This document shows positions 1 to 8,264 of a stretch of DNA of 64,000 bases, one piece after another. How positions within the stretch are numbered: the stretch's first letter is position 1; each line of letters begins with the position of its first letter. The notes beneath the pieces are model-generated. The model was given only the letters and a program-made list of their open reading frames with translations, was not told the origin of the DNA and ran no database searches. The stretch covers positions 434,001-498,000 of the forward strand of contig NZ_JAESVD010000002.1 in the NCBI RefSeq assembly GCF_016765635.1. Direction: 5' to 3'. Position numbers and translations under genes: made by a program. This stretch comes from Shewanella schlegeliana. Its GTDB lineage: Bacteria > Pseudomonadota > Gammaproteobacteria > Enterobacterales > Shewanellaceae.

Positions 1-26
1 TTCAAAAACGATAAACCACGCTATCG

Positions 27-992
27 CTAGCGAGACTTAACATATGGTTGACCAATCGCCTTTGGTCCCACTGCACGGCCAATAAAGCCGGCTAGTAACA
101 ACACAGTTAAGATATATGGTAATACCTCAATCGCCTGTACTGGGATCTCGCCAACCAGTGGTAACTCAACACCTTGCAGACGAATCGCAATCGCGTCTAA
201 GAAACCAAACAGTAGGCAACCAAATAACACTGGCACAGGTTTCCACTTACCAAAAATCAACGCTGCTAAGGCGATGAAGCCTTTACCCGCACTCATATTA
301 GGCACAAAGCCCGCACTGTGAGCTGTCGACAAATAAGCCCCCGCCATCCCCGCAAGCACACCGGCAATAATCAGTGCGCGATAACGGATCCAAGCAACTG
401 AAATACCAGCAGTATCTACAGCGTGTGGGTTTTCGCCCGCTGCACGTAACCTAAGGCCAAAACGGGTTTTATAAACAACCCAGTAAACGGCTGGTACAGC
501 AAACAGCGACAGATACACTAAGAAGTTATGCCCTGATATTAGCTGGCTATAAAGCATGCCAATAACTGGTACATCGGCTAATGCATCTGCAAATGGCAAA
601 GTGATAGCGGTAAAGCGTGACTCATCATTTAGCGCAGGTGTTTGACCACCTAAGCCAAACCAGAAACGACCCAGAGTAACGGTTAGACCTACGGCAAGCA
701 TGTTAATTGCTACACCAGAAACGATCTGATCGCCTCGGTGAGTAATTGATGCAAAGCCATGGATAAGTGCCAACAGCACTGAAATACCGATACCAGCCAA
801 TAGACCTAGCCAAACAGAGCCCGTTACCGAAGCCGTTGCTGCTGCGGCAAAGGCGCTAGAGAGCATCTTGCCCTCCAGTGCAATGTTAACGATTCCTGAG
901 CGTTCAGAAAAAAGTCCGGCCAATGCAGCAAGAATAAGTGGAGCCGATACCCTTAGCGTTGCATCTAAGATCAGAATGATACTCTCAAACAT
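27..992 (-). CDS. BMP-type nucleoside ABC transporter, permease 2
   Basis: This is a 321-residue, very hydrophobic inner-membrane protein of the branched-chain/ribose permease type (BPD_transp_2). An early glycine-rich stretch, ERSGIVNIALEGKM at about residues 30-43, is typical of the smaller permease in BMP-family nucleoside importers. About eight to ten membrane segments are visible. It would form the translocation channel with the permease encoded just upstream. It is the last gene of a minus-strand operon, two bases after the stop of the other permease. The substrate is inferred to be a purine nucleoside from the linked BMP-type binding protein; a sugar or other small molecule cannot be excluded. 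Confidence 0.9.
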   Translation of the reverse strand: MFESIILILDATLRVSAPLILAALAGLFSERSGIVNIALEGKMLSSAFAAAATASVTGSVWLGLLAGIGISVLLALIHGFASITHRGDQIVSGVAINMLAVGLTVTLGRFWFGLGGQTPALNDESRFTAITLPFADALADVPVIGMLYSQLISGHNFLVYLSLFAVPAVYWVVYKTRFGLRLRAAGENPHAVDTAGISVAWIRYRALIIAGVLAGMAGAYLSTAHSAGFVPNMSAGKGFIALAALIFGKWKPVPVLFGCLLFGFLDAIAIRLQGVELPLVGEIPVQAIEVLPYILTVLLLAGFIGRAVGPKAIGQPYVKSR

Positions 993-994
993 AT

Positions 995-2125
995 TTATGC
1001 CTCCGCCATTGTGCCATCAGTGGCCTTCTTCTTTTGATCAAGAAACACAAACAGCTTTTCAGTAGGCTTAACTAGCATCAATGCCAGTGCCCCGCTAAAC
1101 AGCACGACTAAGGCCTGCACCACTTGAATCATCTCACGGTCGATATTAGGGTAATCAAATGACAGCTCTGCGCCGCCCTGATACAGCACGCCAAATAGTA
1201 GACTGGCTAAGATGATACCGATTGGATGACTGCGACCAATCAAACAAACTGCAATACCGGTAAAGCCATAACCCGCAACAAAATCAAGTTTTAGCTGTTG
1301 GCTGTAGCCCTGCACTTCATTCAAACCCATCATGCCAGATAGTGCACCTGAGATAAGCATGACGACTATGATCAGCTTCTTGTAGTTGATTCCGCCATAT
1401 TCAGCCGCACTTGGGCTCGCGCCCATTGCGCGGATGGCATAACCCCAGCGAGTACGCCACAACAGCGCCCAAACGAGTACACAGCAGATAAGTGCAATAA
1501 AGAAGCTTAGGTTCATCGGCGACTGTGAGAAGGAGATCCCAAACCATTGGGTCATCTCATGGAACATAGGCAGACCAGCACTATCTTCAAATACCCGCGA
1601 TACCGGCGCCATCTGCCCTTCAAGCTTAAGTACGTTTACCAGTAGGTAGACCATTAACGCTGACGCGATAAAGTTAAACATGATGGTGGTAATAACGATA
1701 TGGCTACCACGGTACGCCTGTAAGTAAGCCGGGATCAACGCAAACAGCGCACCAAACAACATACTGGCAAGCATGGTAATTGGCAGCAATGCCCAGAAAG
1801 GCAAGGTACTATCAAGCGCTAAACAGGCAAGCCCGACACCTAAGCCGCCCATATAAGCCTGACCTTCGCCACCAATGTTAAATAGGCCGGCAGAGAATGC
1901 CATTGCCACTGCTAAACCGGTAAAGATAAAGTTAGTCGCATAATAAAGCGTATAACCTATCCCCTCTTGGTAACCCAAGGCTCCGCGTACCATCACGCCA
2001 GCCGCTTCGATCGGATTCACATCGACCGCAAGGAAAATACCGGCGGCAAACGCAAAGGCAAACATGATATTAATCAAAGGTAAAACAAAAATATTTACCC
2101 AAGATGGGATTTTAGAGTCGTTCAT
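995..2125 (-). CDS. BMP-type nucleoside ABC transporter, permease 1
   Basis: This 376-residue polytopic permease is the larger partner of the pair. It has an N-terminal membrane segment, then the family core FNIGGEGQAYMGGLG, and later the loop RAMGASPSAAEYGGI, which resembles the site contacted by the ATPase in this permease family. Its ATG overlaps the stop of the upstream ATPase gene by four bases (2122-2125), so translation is probably coupled. The order binding protein, ATPase, large permease, small permease matches nucleoside importers of the YufNOPQ/Bmp type. The class is clear; the substrate is an inference from context. Confidence 0.9.
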   Translation of the reverse strand: MNDSKIPSWVNIFVLPLINIMFAFAFAAGIFLAVDVNPIEAAGVMVRGALGYQEGIGYTLYYATNFIFTGLAVAMAFSAGLFNIGGEGQAYMGGLGVGLACLALDSTLPFWALLPITMLASMLFGALFALIPAYLQAYRGSHIVITTIMFNFIASALMVYLLVNVLKLEGQMAPVSRVFEDSAGLPMFHEMTQWFGISFSQSPMNLSFFIALICCVLVWALLWRTRWGYAIRAMGASPSAAEYGGINYKKLIIVVMLISGALSGMMGLNEVQGYSQQLKLDFVAGYGFTGIAVCLIGRSHPIGIILASLLFGVLYQGGAELSFDYPNIDREMIQVVQALVVLFSGALALMLVKPTEKLFVFLDQKKKATDGTMAEA

Positions 2126-3711
2126 ATTTGAGCTCCATTATCCGCAACCAGCTCATCAGGCATAATATTTGCCATCATCATTCCTAGAGTTTTCTCATCT
2201 GCCTTGCTGGCATCAATCTCACCAACCACATGGCCGTCAAACATCACGATTATTCTGTCAGCAAGTGACATCACTTCATCTAGCTCAACAGATACTAGTA
2301 AAATGCCCTTGCCCTGCTCTCGTAACTCAATAATACGTTTGTGAATAAACTCAATCGCACCAATATCCACACCACGAGTCGGCTGACCAATCAACAAGAT
2401 ATCAGGGTCTTGGTCCACTTCGCGGGCAATGATCAGCTTCTGCTGGTTACCACCAGAAAATAGTGAGCTTTTCAGCTTAGGATCTCGCGGTCTAACATCC
2501 CACTCATCCATTAAGCGCTTACATTCAGAGGTAATGTACTTAGGCTTATTCAATAAATGGCCGTTGTACTGCGACTGATTATGATGACCAAGAATGGCAG
2601 ATTCTTCCGCTGTGAAAGACTTGATTAGCCCCATGACTAGTCTGTCTTCCGGGATGTGACCAACCTTAAGTTTGCGCATCTCATCGGCGCAACTAGGGTT
2701 GTTAGCATCAATCACCTTACCGCCAACCTTAATTGAACCACGAGTTGGCGTGATAAGGCCGGCAAGTGCACTTAACAGCTCTGATTGACCATTACCAGAG
2801 ACACCTGCAACGCCAACCACTTCACCCGCCTTAATCTCAATCGACACCTCTTTAAGGCGATCTACGCCCATGGAATCGGTATAGGTAAGGTTATGAGTTG
2901 AAAGCAATACTTCAGTTGGATTGGCATCGCTTTTCTCGGCTTTCAGGCGAACCTTACGGCCAACCATTAACTCAGCGAGCTCTTCTTTATTGGTATGAGC
3001 TGTTTCTCTATGGGCAACCATTTCACCTTGGCGCATGACCGACACATTGTCAGTGGCAGAAAGGATCTCTTTAAGCTTATGGGTGATCAATAAGATAGTG
3101 ACACCTTGCGCCCGCAAGGCATCAAAAATATGGAATAAATGCTCAGTTTCTTGCGGCGTCAGAACCCCTGTAGGCTCGTCTAGAATAAGAATTTTTGCGC
3201 CGCGATATAGTGCTTTTAAGATCTCGACTCGCTGCTGCAGGCCAACCGACAGCTCTTCAATGAGGCTGTCTAGCGGTACATCGAGTTGGTACTCTTTGGC
3301 TAAACGCTCAAGCTCTTTACGCGCCTTTCTCAGGCTAGGCTTAAGTAAGCCGCCCTCTTCAGCACCTAATATCACGTTCTCAAGTACGGTAAAATTATCC
3401 ACCAACATAAAGTGCTGGTGCACCATACCGATGCCATAACTGATGGCTTCTTTAGAGTTCGCTAGCTTGCGCTCTATACCATCAATTAGGATCTCACCTT
3501 TATCAGCGGTGTAGAAACCATAAATGATATTCATCAAGGTGGACTTACCTGCACCGTTCTCACCGATAATACCGTGAATGGTGCCAGCAGGAATTTTTAA
3601 GCAGATATCTTTGTTGGCGTGAACAGCGCCAAATCTCTTGTCGATACCACGAAGCTCTAAGGCTACGGGACGCTCATTTGATTTTTCTTTTGCGTGTATG
3701 GACATGGTCAT
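2122..3711 (-). CDS. BMP-type nucleoside ABC transporter, duplicated ATPase
   Basis: This 529-residue protein carries two fused ABC ATPase domains, as in ribose and nucleoside importers. Domain 1 has Walker A GENGAGKST (about residues 51-59), the signature LSVGLQQRVE and Walker B ILILDEPTG. Domain 2 starts near residue 265 and has a variant Walker A (GVSGNGQSE, with Q where Lys is expected), the signature FSGGNQQK and a variant Walker B (ILLIGQPTRG, with GQ where DE is expected). Degeneracy of the second site is normal in this family. Two in-frame ATGs lie at 3711 and 3705; the first is kept. It follows the binding-protein gene after a gap containing a hairpin. Confidence 0.93.
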   Translation of the reverse strand: MTMSIHAKEKSNERPVALELRGIDKRFGAVHANKDICLKIPAGTIHGIIGENGAGKSTLMNIIYGFYTADKGEILIDGIERKLANSKEAISYGIGMVHQHFMLVDNFTVLENVILGAEEGGLLKPSLRKARKELERLAKEYQLDVPLDSLIEELSVGLQQRVEILKALYRGAKILILDEPTGVLTPQETEHLFHIFDALRAQGVTILLITHKLKEILSATDNVSVMRQGEMVAHRETAHTNKEELAELMVGRKVRLKAEKSDANPTEVLLSTHNLTYTDSMGVDRLKEVSIEIKAGEVVGVAGVSGNGQSELLSALAGLITPTRGSIKVGGKVIDANNPSCADEMRKLKVGHIPEDRLVMGLIKSFTAEESAILGHHNQSQYNGHLLNKPKYITSECKRLMDEWDVRPRDPKLKSSLFSGGNQQKLIIAREVDQDPDILLIGQPTRGVDIGAIEFIHKRIIELREQGKGILLVSVELDEVMSLADRIIVMFDGHVVGEIDASKADEKTLGMMMANIMPDELVADNGAQI

Positions 3712-3808
3712 AATTATCTCAAATGCCTAAGCAGGCATTGATGACTAAACATTGATCAAATAATGAATTAATAGAAAATTAACTCTTAAAAATTACCACT
3801 TATAATAA

Positions 3809-3835
3809 AGCTCCCAAGTCAAAAACTCAGGAGCT
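3809..3835 (-). terminator. Hairpin between binding-protein and ATPase genes
   Basis: An inverted repeat reads agctcc...ggagct, extended by wobble pairs and followed on the minus strand by a T-rich run. It lies between the binding-protein gene and the ATPase gene of the same operon. It probably acts as a partial terminator or mRNA stabiliser, giving more binding protein than transporter, as is common in ABC importer operons. Confidence 0.6.
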
Positions 3836-3853
3836 CTTCTATCTTAATACGGC

Positions 3854-4858
3854 TTAGTATTTACAAGTGTTGTCTTTCATGTAGTCATGAACAACAATCT
3901 CACCCGCAATAATTTTCTTAGTGATATCAGCAAGCTTTGCTTCCATCTCTGGAGTAACTAGTGCGCGGTTATGCTCATCTAATGCCCAGTTAACACCGTT
4001 TTCTTCCAGACCACGGCTATCGATACCAGCAACGAACGTGCCTTTTTCAGCATCTTTAAATACTTCAAATGTGGCAACACCAACCAACTTAACCATAGAA
4101 GTTAGCATTACACCTGGGTGTAGGTAGTTTTGGTTTGAATCAACACCAATTGCGAACTTGCCTTCATCTTTAGCGGCTTGATAAACACCAACACCGGTAC
4201 CACCAGCTGCAGCGAAGACAACGTCAGCGCCTTTAGTGAACTGGCTCTTAGAAAGCTCAGCACCACGTGCAGGGTCGTTCCATGCGGCAATAGTAGAACC
4301 TGTCATGTTTTGGAATACTTCAGCATCTTGACTGATGAACTTCGCGCCCTGCTCGTAACCACAAGCAAACTTACGAATTAGCGGAATATCCATGCCGCCA
4401 ACAAAGCCAATCTTGTTAGTTTCAGACTTCATCGCTGCAAGTGCACCAACAAGGAATGAGCCTTCGTGCTCTTTAAACACTAGTGATTTAACATTTGGTA
4501 GGTCAACAACTGAATCGATAATAACGAATTCAGTTTCAGGGTATTTCTTAGCTACTTTTTCAAGTGCTGAGCCATACATAAAACCAACAACAACGATTGG
4601 GCTAAAGCCACGACGTGCTAAACGCTCAAGACCCTGCTCACGCTGCGCATCATTTGAAGGTACGAATTCACGTACTTCAACATCTGAGCTTTCGTTAAAC
4701 TTCAACACACCATTTTGATAAACGGCTTGGTTGAAAGATTTATCGAACTTACCAGTTGTATCAAAAGCAACAGCAGGCTTAAAGTCTGCAGCAGTAGCAG
4801 CAAACGAACACATTGCTAGAGTGACTGCGGCAGCAGTTGCGCTCAGGATTTTCATCAT
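3854..4858 (-). CDS. BMP-family substrate-binding lipoprotein-like protein
   Basis: This is a 334-residue periplasmic binding protein of the BMP/PnrA (Med) family. The N-terminus is a clear Sec signal peptide ending near AATAADFKP. Family hallmarks include the DTTGKFDKSFNQ segment (about residues 34-45), GFVGGMDIPL, and GVDSNQNYLHPGVMLTS near the C-terminal half. Relatives bind purine nucleosides. No lipobox cysteine follows the signal, so it is probably soluble in the periplasm. It is the first gene of the importer operon and should have its promoter just upstream; no operator was recognised there. Confidence 0.92.
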   Translation of the reverse strand: MMKILSATAAAVTLAMCSFAATAADFKPAVAFDTTGKFDKSFNQAVYQNGVLKFNESSDVEVREFVPSNDAQREQGLERLARRGFSPIVVVGFMYGSALEKVAKKYPETEFVIIDSVVDLPNVKSLVFKEHEGSFLVGALAAMKSETNKIGFVGGMDIPLIRKFACGYEQGAKFISQDAEVFQNMTGSTIAAWNDPARGAELSKSQFTKGADVVFAAAGGTGVGVYQAAKDEGKFAIGVDSNQNYLHPGVMLTSMVKLVGVATFEVFKDAEKGTFVAGIDSRGLEENGVNWALDEHNRALVTPEMEAKLADITKKIIAGEIVVHDYMKDNTCKY

Positions 4859-5489
4859 TCTCGTCCTTTATTAGGTGTAGGTATTATTTTTGGTATTATC
4901 GACAGCTCTAAGCAGTTAAAACCCCGAGCTCGAAGCCGTCATTTAAGATCAAGAATCCAGAGCTTACAGCAGCTCGGAATAGGATTACTAGTACCCCGAA
5001 AGCACACAAACCAGCCAAAACTAGAAAGCCGCCTGTTGTACTTTTAATACAAAAAATCGCCTTTACTTGCGCAAAATCACGCTTTAAATCCCATAAAACC
5101 GAGATTAAATAGCGGCACGTCAATAAAGCGAACATTGTCCGCAAAACAGAACACAGCTTCACCATCCAGAAAGGCAATTACCAATAAAATACAAGCAGAT
5201 AAAGAAGGTAACAAAGAAGAAACGACAAAGAATAAACGCACTGTCTCAGATTTTGAACAATTGAGAGAGTGAATAAAAATTACTAAACTTAAAGTTAAAA
5301 CAACTTTTTTTAATCATTTAGGTAGCTAAGTGGTAATTTTTTTACTAGAAAAGACAACAGTTAAGCCAAGATTAAAAACAAAAAAATTTTACTAATTTTC
5401 CGTTTGTTTGAGATACATCAGTATTTGAAGTCTCACATCACAGGCTAACTGTAGTGGCACAATGGTAAAACCGAATTACTGAACTCATA
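4859..5489. other. Gene-free upstream region of the importer operon
   Basis: No convincing gene lies here. A 89-codon minus-strand frame (4908-5177) has no family resemblance and no clear ribosome site. The part from about 5260 to 5410 is strongly A/T rich and could hold promoter elements for the minus-strand importer operon. The stretch ends where the large dispersed repeat (copy A) begins. Confidence 0.6.
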
Positions 5490-5860
5490 GAAAACACCTC
5501 CCTCCATCGGAGTTGCCGAAGTACGTTGGAAACTCTTTATAAACCAGAGTCGCGTGATACCGACAGGGATGTCGGTGTAGCTTTCGCGGGGCAGGCAGTT
5601 CCTTGGCATCCTGCCATCACGGCATTTGTGAATCCATTCACATCAGATGTCCCATCGGAAGCGTTAGGTTATTTCGAATAAGTACGAGGCCCGTATCTAA
5701 TGCATGTAACTTCGTCGGGGCGGCTCGGACTCTTTATAAAAGAAATGGTCAAGAGGGGGGAGCTGTTGTCCCCCTTTTGCCCGAGTGTGAGCTGGAAGCT
5801 CACGACTTGAATTGTTAGACGCAGTCTAACTTAAAGGTCAGGCGCAGCCTGATGCATTGT
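5490..5860 (+). repeat. Large dispersed repeat, copy A
   Basis: This stretch of roughly 370 bp recurs at 61562-61881 (inverted) and from 63737 to the window end (same orientation). Shared blocks include atcggagttgccgaagtacg, ctttcgcggggcagg, tcacatcagatg.cccatcgg and cgtatctaatgcatgtaact. The copies differ in short internal segments. Each copy contains a short open frame starting around ccttggcatcctgcc that would encode about 45-70 residues, but the frames do not keep a common end, so this reads as non-coding repeat DNA. No transposase is present. The orientation label is arbitrary. Confidence 0.85.
5814..5852. repeat. Pair of short REP-like hairpins
   Basis: Two adjacent palindromes, gttagacgcagtctaac (5814-5830) and tcaggcgcagcctga (5838-5852), each have a three-base gca loop. 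Similar hairpins with other loops follow (gtg..cac and tcaaac..gtttga types near 5866-5912). Closely related hairpins accompany the other two large repeat copies at 61562-61640 and 63652-63697. Confidence 0.75.
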
Positions 5861-5947
5861 CAATGTGGAGCGAAGCACCACGACCTTTATCAAACGAAGT
5901 TTGATTGCATTAATCGTTAAGTAACTAAACGCCAAAGTAGCAGATAC

Positions 5948-5979
5948 AAAAAAGCCTCCATCTACAAGATGAAGGCTTT
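5948..5979 (-). terminator. Terminator of fccA
   Basis: On the minus strand the sequence forms a stem agccttcatct/agatggaggct with wobble pairs, followed by a run of T. It lies about 65 bases beyond the fccA stop codon. A second inverted repeat of 11-12 bp (aaggttaactt at 5986-5998 and its complement at 6011-6023) sits between the gene and this terminator. Confidence 0.8.
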
Positions 5980-6043
5980 CAATTTAAAGGTTAACTTTAA
6001 GAGAAACTCTGAAGTTAACCTTTAGCTAACTAACAATCTAAGA

Positions 6044-7834
6044 TTAGTTTTTCTTAGAGTACTCAGCTGCATTCTCACCAGCCATTCTACCGAAGGTGAC
6101 GATATCAGAGATAGCGTTACCACCTAGACGGTTAGCACCGTGAACACCACCAGTTACTTCACCTGCGCCGTATAGGCCTGGGATAACTTGCTGCTTAGCG
6201 TTCATGATTTCAGCTTTAGAGTCAATCTTCACGCCGCCCATAGTGTGGTGAACACCTGGAGTCACTTCGATTGCGTAGTAGTTACCTTCGTTAAGGGCAC
6301 GAGGTAGGTTTGGACGACCAAAGTCTGTGTCCTTACCGCTCTTAAGTTGGCTGTTGTAGCGCGCAACAGCTTCAGTTAAGTTCTTACCATCAATACCAGT
6401 CTTCTCACCTAGTTTAACTAGTGAGTCAGCACTTGGAACAACACCTAGACCGATGTACTTATCAATCTTACTTAGAGACTTACGTACAGAGTCATCGAAG
6501 ATTAGGAACGCAGACTTACCAGTTTGGTTCAAAATCGCTGCAGAAGCCTTATCACGAGTGGTGATTTCGTTGACGAAGCGCTTACCTTCACGGTTAACCA
6601 AGATAGCACCGTTACCACGAACCGCTTCAGTGACCATCACACCACCTTTAACAGATAGCGTTGGGTGAGCCTGGATGTACTCAAGGTCTGTCATCGCAGC
6701 ACCCGCATTACCTGCTACGTCGATACCGTCACCAGTCGCACCTGGTTGGTTAGTAGAGATAAAACCTTTTAGCTTAGGATCAAGCTTAGATACACGCTCG
6801 TTGTTCTTAGCAAAACCTCCTGTTGCTAGGATAACGGCATCAGCTTTAATCCAGTAGTAACCCTTGTACATACCTTTAACGAGTAGACCTTCAACATTGC
6901 CTTTGTCGTCTTTAAGGATTTCAATACCACGGGTGTTCATACGCATATCGATATCGCGCTTAACAGCGTTATCGTAAAGCACTTGGATTACGTGAGCACC
7001 AACACCTGCACCACCCGTTGGACGGTGTGAACGGTTAGCCGATGCGCCGCCCATACGACCTACGTCGTTAAGGTCTGCACCCATCGCGGTCAACCAATCA
7101 ACTGAACCTTTAGAGTGAGAAGTTAATACTTCAACTAACTCTGGCTCGTTAATGTCACGGCCACCTTTCATGGTGTCTTTGTACATAGACTCAACGCTGT
7201 CTTTGATACCCTTAGCTTTTTGCTGATCGGTCCAAGCGGCGTTCATACCACCGGCTGCTAACTTAGCATTACCACCGATGACTGGTTCTTTCTCAATTAG
7301 TATCACTTTAGCGCCGTTATCAAAAGCAGATACAGCAGCAGAGAAACCTGCACCACCAGAACCGACAACCACGACATCAACGGTGTCACGTGGTGCTTCA
7401 GCTAGCGCCGCCGCACGGTCTGATTGGTCTTTTAATAATTCATCGATGCTTGGCTCATGACGTTCCCACTTCTTAGTGTATGGCATGTCAAAGTCGAAGC
7501 TATGGCAAGAATCACAGTAAACCATCGATTTTTCGTGAGCGCTGTGACAAGAAGTACAAGCCACATCGCCAGGGAAATGAGATTCATGGGCATTGTAGTG
7601 CTCATGTTTAGTTTCTTCAGCAACTTCAGCAAGTGTACCGTGACAAGCTACACACTGTTCGTTCTCGTAGGTTAAGCTATCGTTTGAAAGCTCACCGTCT
7701 GGCATGTGGCAGCTATCACACTCTTGGTTTTCACCGTGGAACTCTGCCAAGTTATCAGCAGCAATAGCGTTAGACATAAAGCCTGCTGAGCCTAGAAGTG
7801 TTGCGATACACACTGCTTTTTTAAAGTTTTTCAT
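6044..7834 (-). CDS. fccA: Flavocytochrome c fumarate reductase (tetraheme, periplasmic)
   Basis: This 596-residue protein is the soluble periplasmic fumarate reductase of Shewanella, reducing fumarate to succinate with electrons from CymA. A signal peptide (residues 1-25) is cleaved before ADNLAEFH, leaving a 571-residue mature protein, the length I recall for Fcc3. Four CxxCH heme sites are visible: CDSCH (39-43), CVACH, CTSCH and CDSCH. The flavin domain begins near [14 protein letters not shown]. Active-site segments of the family are intact: [20 protein letters not shown] and GANRLGGNA. It is transcribed alone, divergently from a two-component system that may control it. Urocanate- or methacrylate-reducing relatives are less likely given how closely the sequence follows Fcc3. 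Confidence 0.96.
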   Translation of the reverse strand: MKNFKKAVCIATLLGSAGFMSNAIAADNLAEFHGENQECDSCHMPDGELSNDSLTYENEQCVACHGTLAEVAEETKHEHYNAHESHFPGDVACTSCHSAHEKSMVYCDSCHSFDFDMPYTKKWERHEPSIDELLKDQSDRAAALAEAPRDTVDVVVVGSGGAGFSAAVSAFDNGAKVILIEKEPVIGGNAKLAAGGMNAAWTDQQKAKGIKDSVESMYKDTMKGGRDINEPELVEVLTSHSKGSVDWLTAMGADLNDVGRMGGASANRSHRPTGGAGVGAHVIQVLYDNAVKRDIDMRMNTRGIEILKDDKGNVEGLLVKGMYKGYYWIKADAVILATGGFAKNNERVSKLDPKLKGFISTNQPGATGDGIDVAGNAGAAMTDLEYIQAHPTLSVKGGVMVTEAVRGNGAILVNREGKRFVNEITTRDKASAAILNQTGKSAFLIFDDSVRKSLSKIDKYIGLGVVPSADSLVKLGEKTGIDGKNLTEAVARYNSQLKSGKDTDFGRPNLPRALNEGNYYAIEVTPGVHHTMGGVKIDSKAEIMNAKQQVIPGLYGAGEVTGGVHGANRLGGNAISDIVTFGRMAGENAAEYSKKN

Positions 7835-8023
7835 CTCATTTCCTCGCCTTTTTATTGCTGCCTGCAGCAGCGCAAAAAGCTATCACGTTATATTTGACGG
7901 TCATTAACGCCGTCTTAAATACTCAATTCGAGGTAATTTTCTGCCTGAAGCCGCCAGCCTTCAACAACATCTCTTGAATGACTCAAGAAACTGACCCCTC
8001 GGTCACAGCTTACAAAAGCGGTC

Positions 8024-8068
8024 ATGCAAAGATGCATAACCTCATAGGCAGTTATGCAAAAATGCATA
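8024..8068. promoter_or_regulatory. Two direct repeats 30 bp apart, probable operator
   Basis: ATGCAAAGATGCATA (8024-8038) and ATGCAAAAATGCATA (8054-8068) differ at one base and start exactly 30 bp apart, about three helical turns. Each contains the palindrome ATGCAT. They lie in the 430-bp gap between divergent fccA and the sensor kinase gene. This arrangement fits a dimeric regulator binding the same DNA face; the regulator encoded at 10451 is the natural candidate. That assignment is inference. Confidence 0.55.
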
Positions 8069-8078
8069 GTGCAGGGTT

Positions 8079-8099
8079 AACAAGATCACATATCTTGTT
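8079..8099. promoter_or_regulatory. Inverted repeat, possible operator
   Basis: AACAAGAT and ATCTTGTT are separated by five bases. The internal GATCACAT resembles one half of a Crp site, and Crp governs anaerobic respiration in Shewanella, but the other half-site is weak. It lies between fccA and the sensor kinase gene. Confidence 0.35.
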
Positions 8100-8179
8100 T
8101 ACGGCGACCCATTAGGCAGAGTCCCTGAGCAAAAACGGATATGAAGCGCAGCTAAGCTAATGAATTTCAGCATGATTAA

Positions 8180-8210
8180 GCTCTTTAACTAGCCCTGCTA
8201 GTTAAAGAGC
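8180..8210. promoter_or_regulatory. Perfect 13-bp hairpin upstream of the sensor kinase
   Basis: gctctttaactag (8180-8192) and its exact complement (8198-8210) flank a five-base loop, 55 bp before the kinase start. No T-run follows on either strand, so an intrinsic terminator is unlikely. It may be an operator or a leader-RNA structure. Confidence 0.5.
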
Positions 8211-8264
8211 AAATCGAGAAACCCCGCACAGTTATCTTGTATAAGCTCATGCTAAGATTCCATT

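Noticed and set aside
4908..5177. 89-codon minus-strand open frame upstream of the binding-protein gene
   Set aside because: No domain, no good ribosome site and irregular composition; it probably arises by chance in a promoter region.
5603..5818. 71-codon open frame inside large repeat copy A
   Set aside because: Copies B and C do not keep the same frame end, so it looks like repeat DNA and not a protein gene.
7835..8264. Sigma-54 promoter for fccA
   Set aside because: No TGGCAC-N5-TTGCA match was found on either strand, consistent with the damaged sigma-54 contact loop of the nearby regulator.
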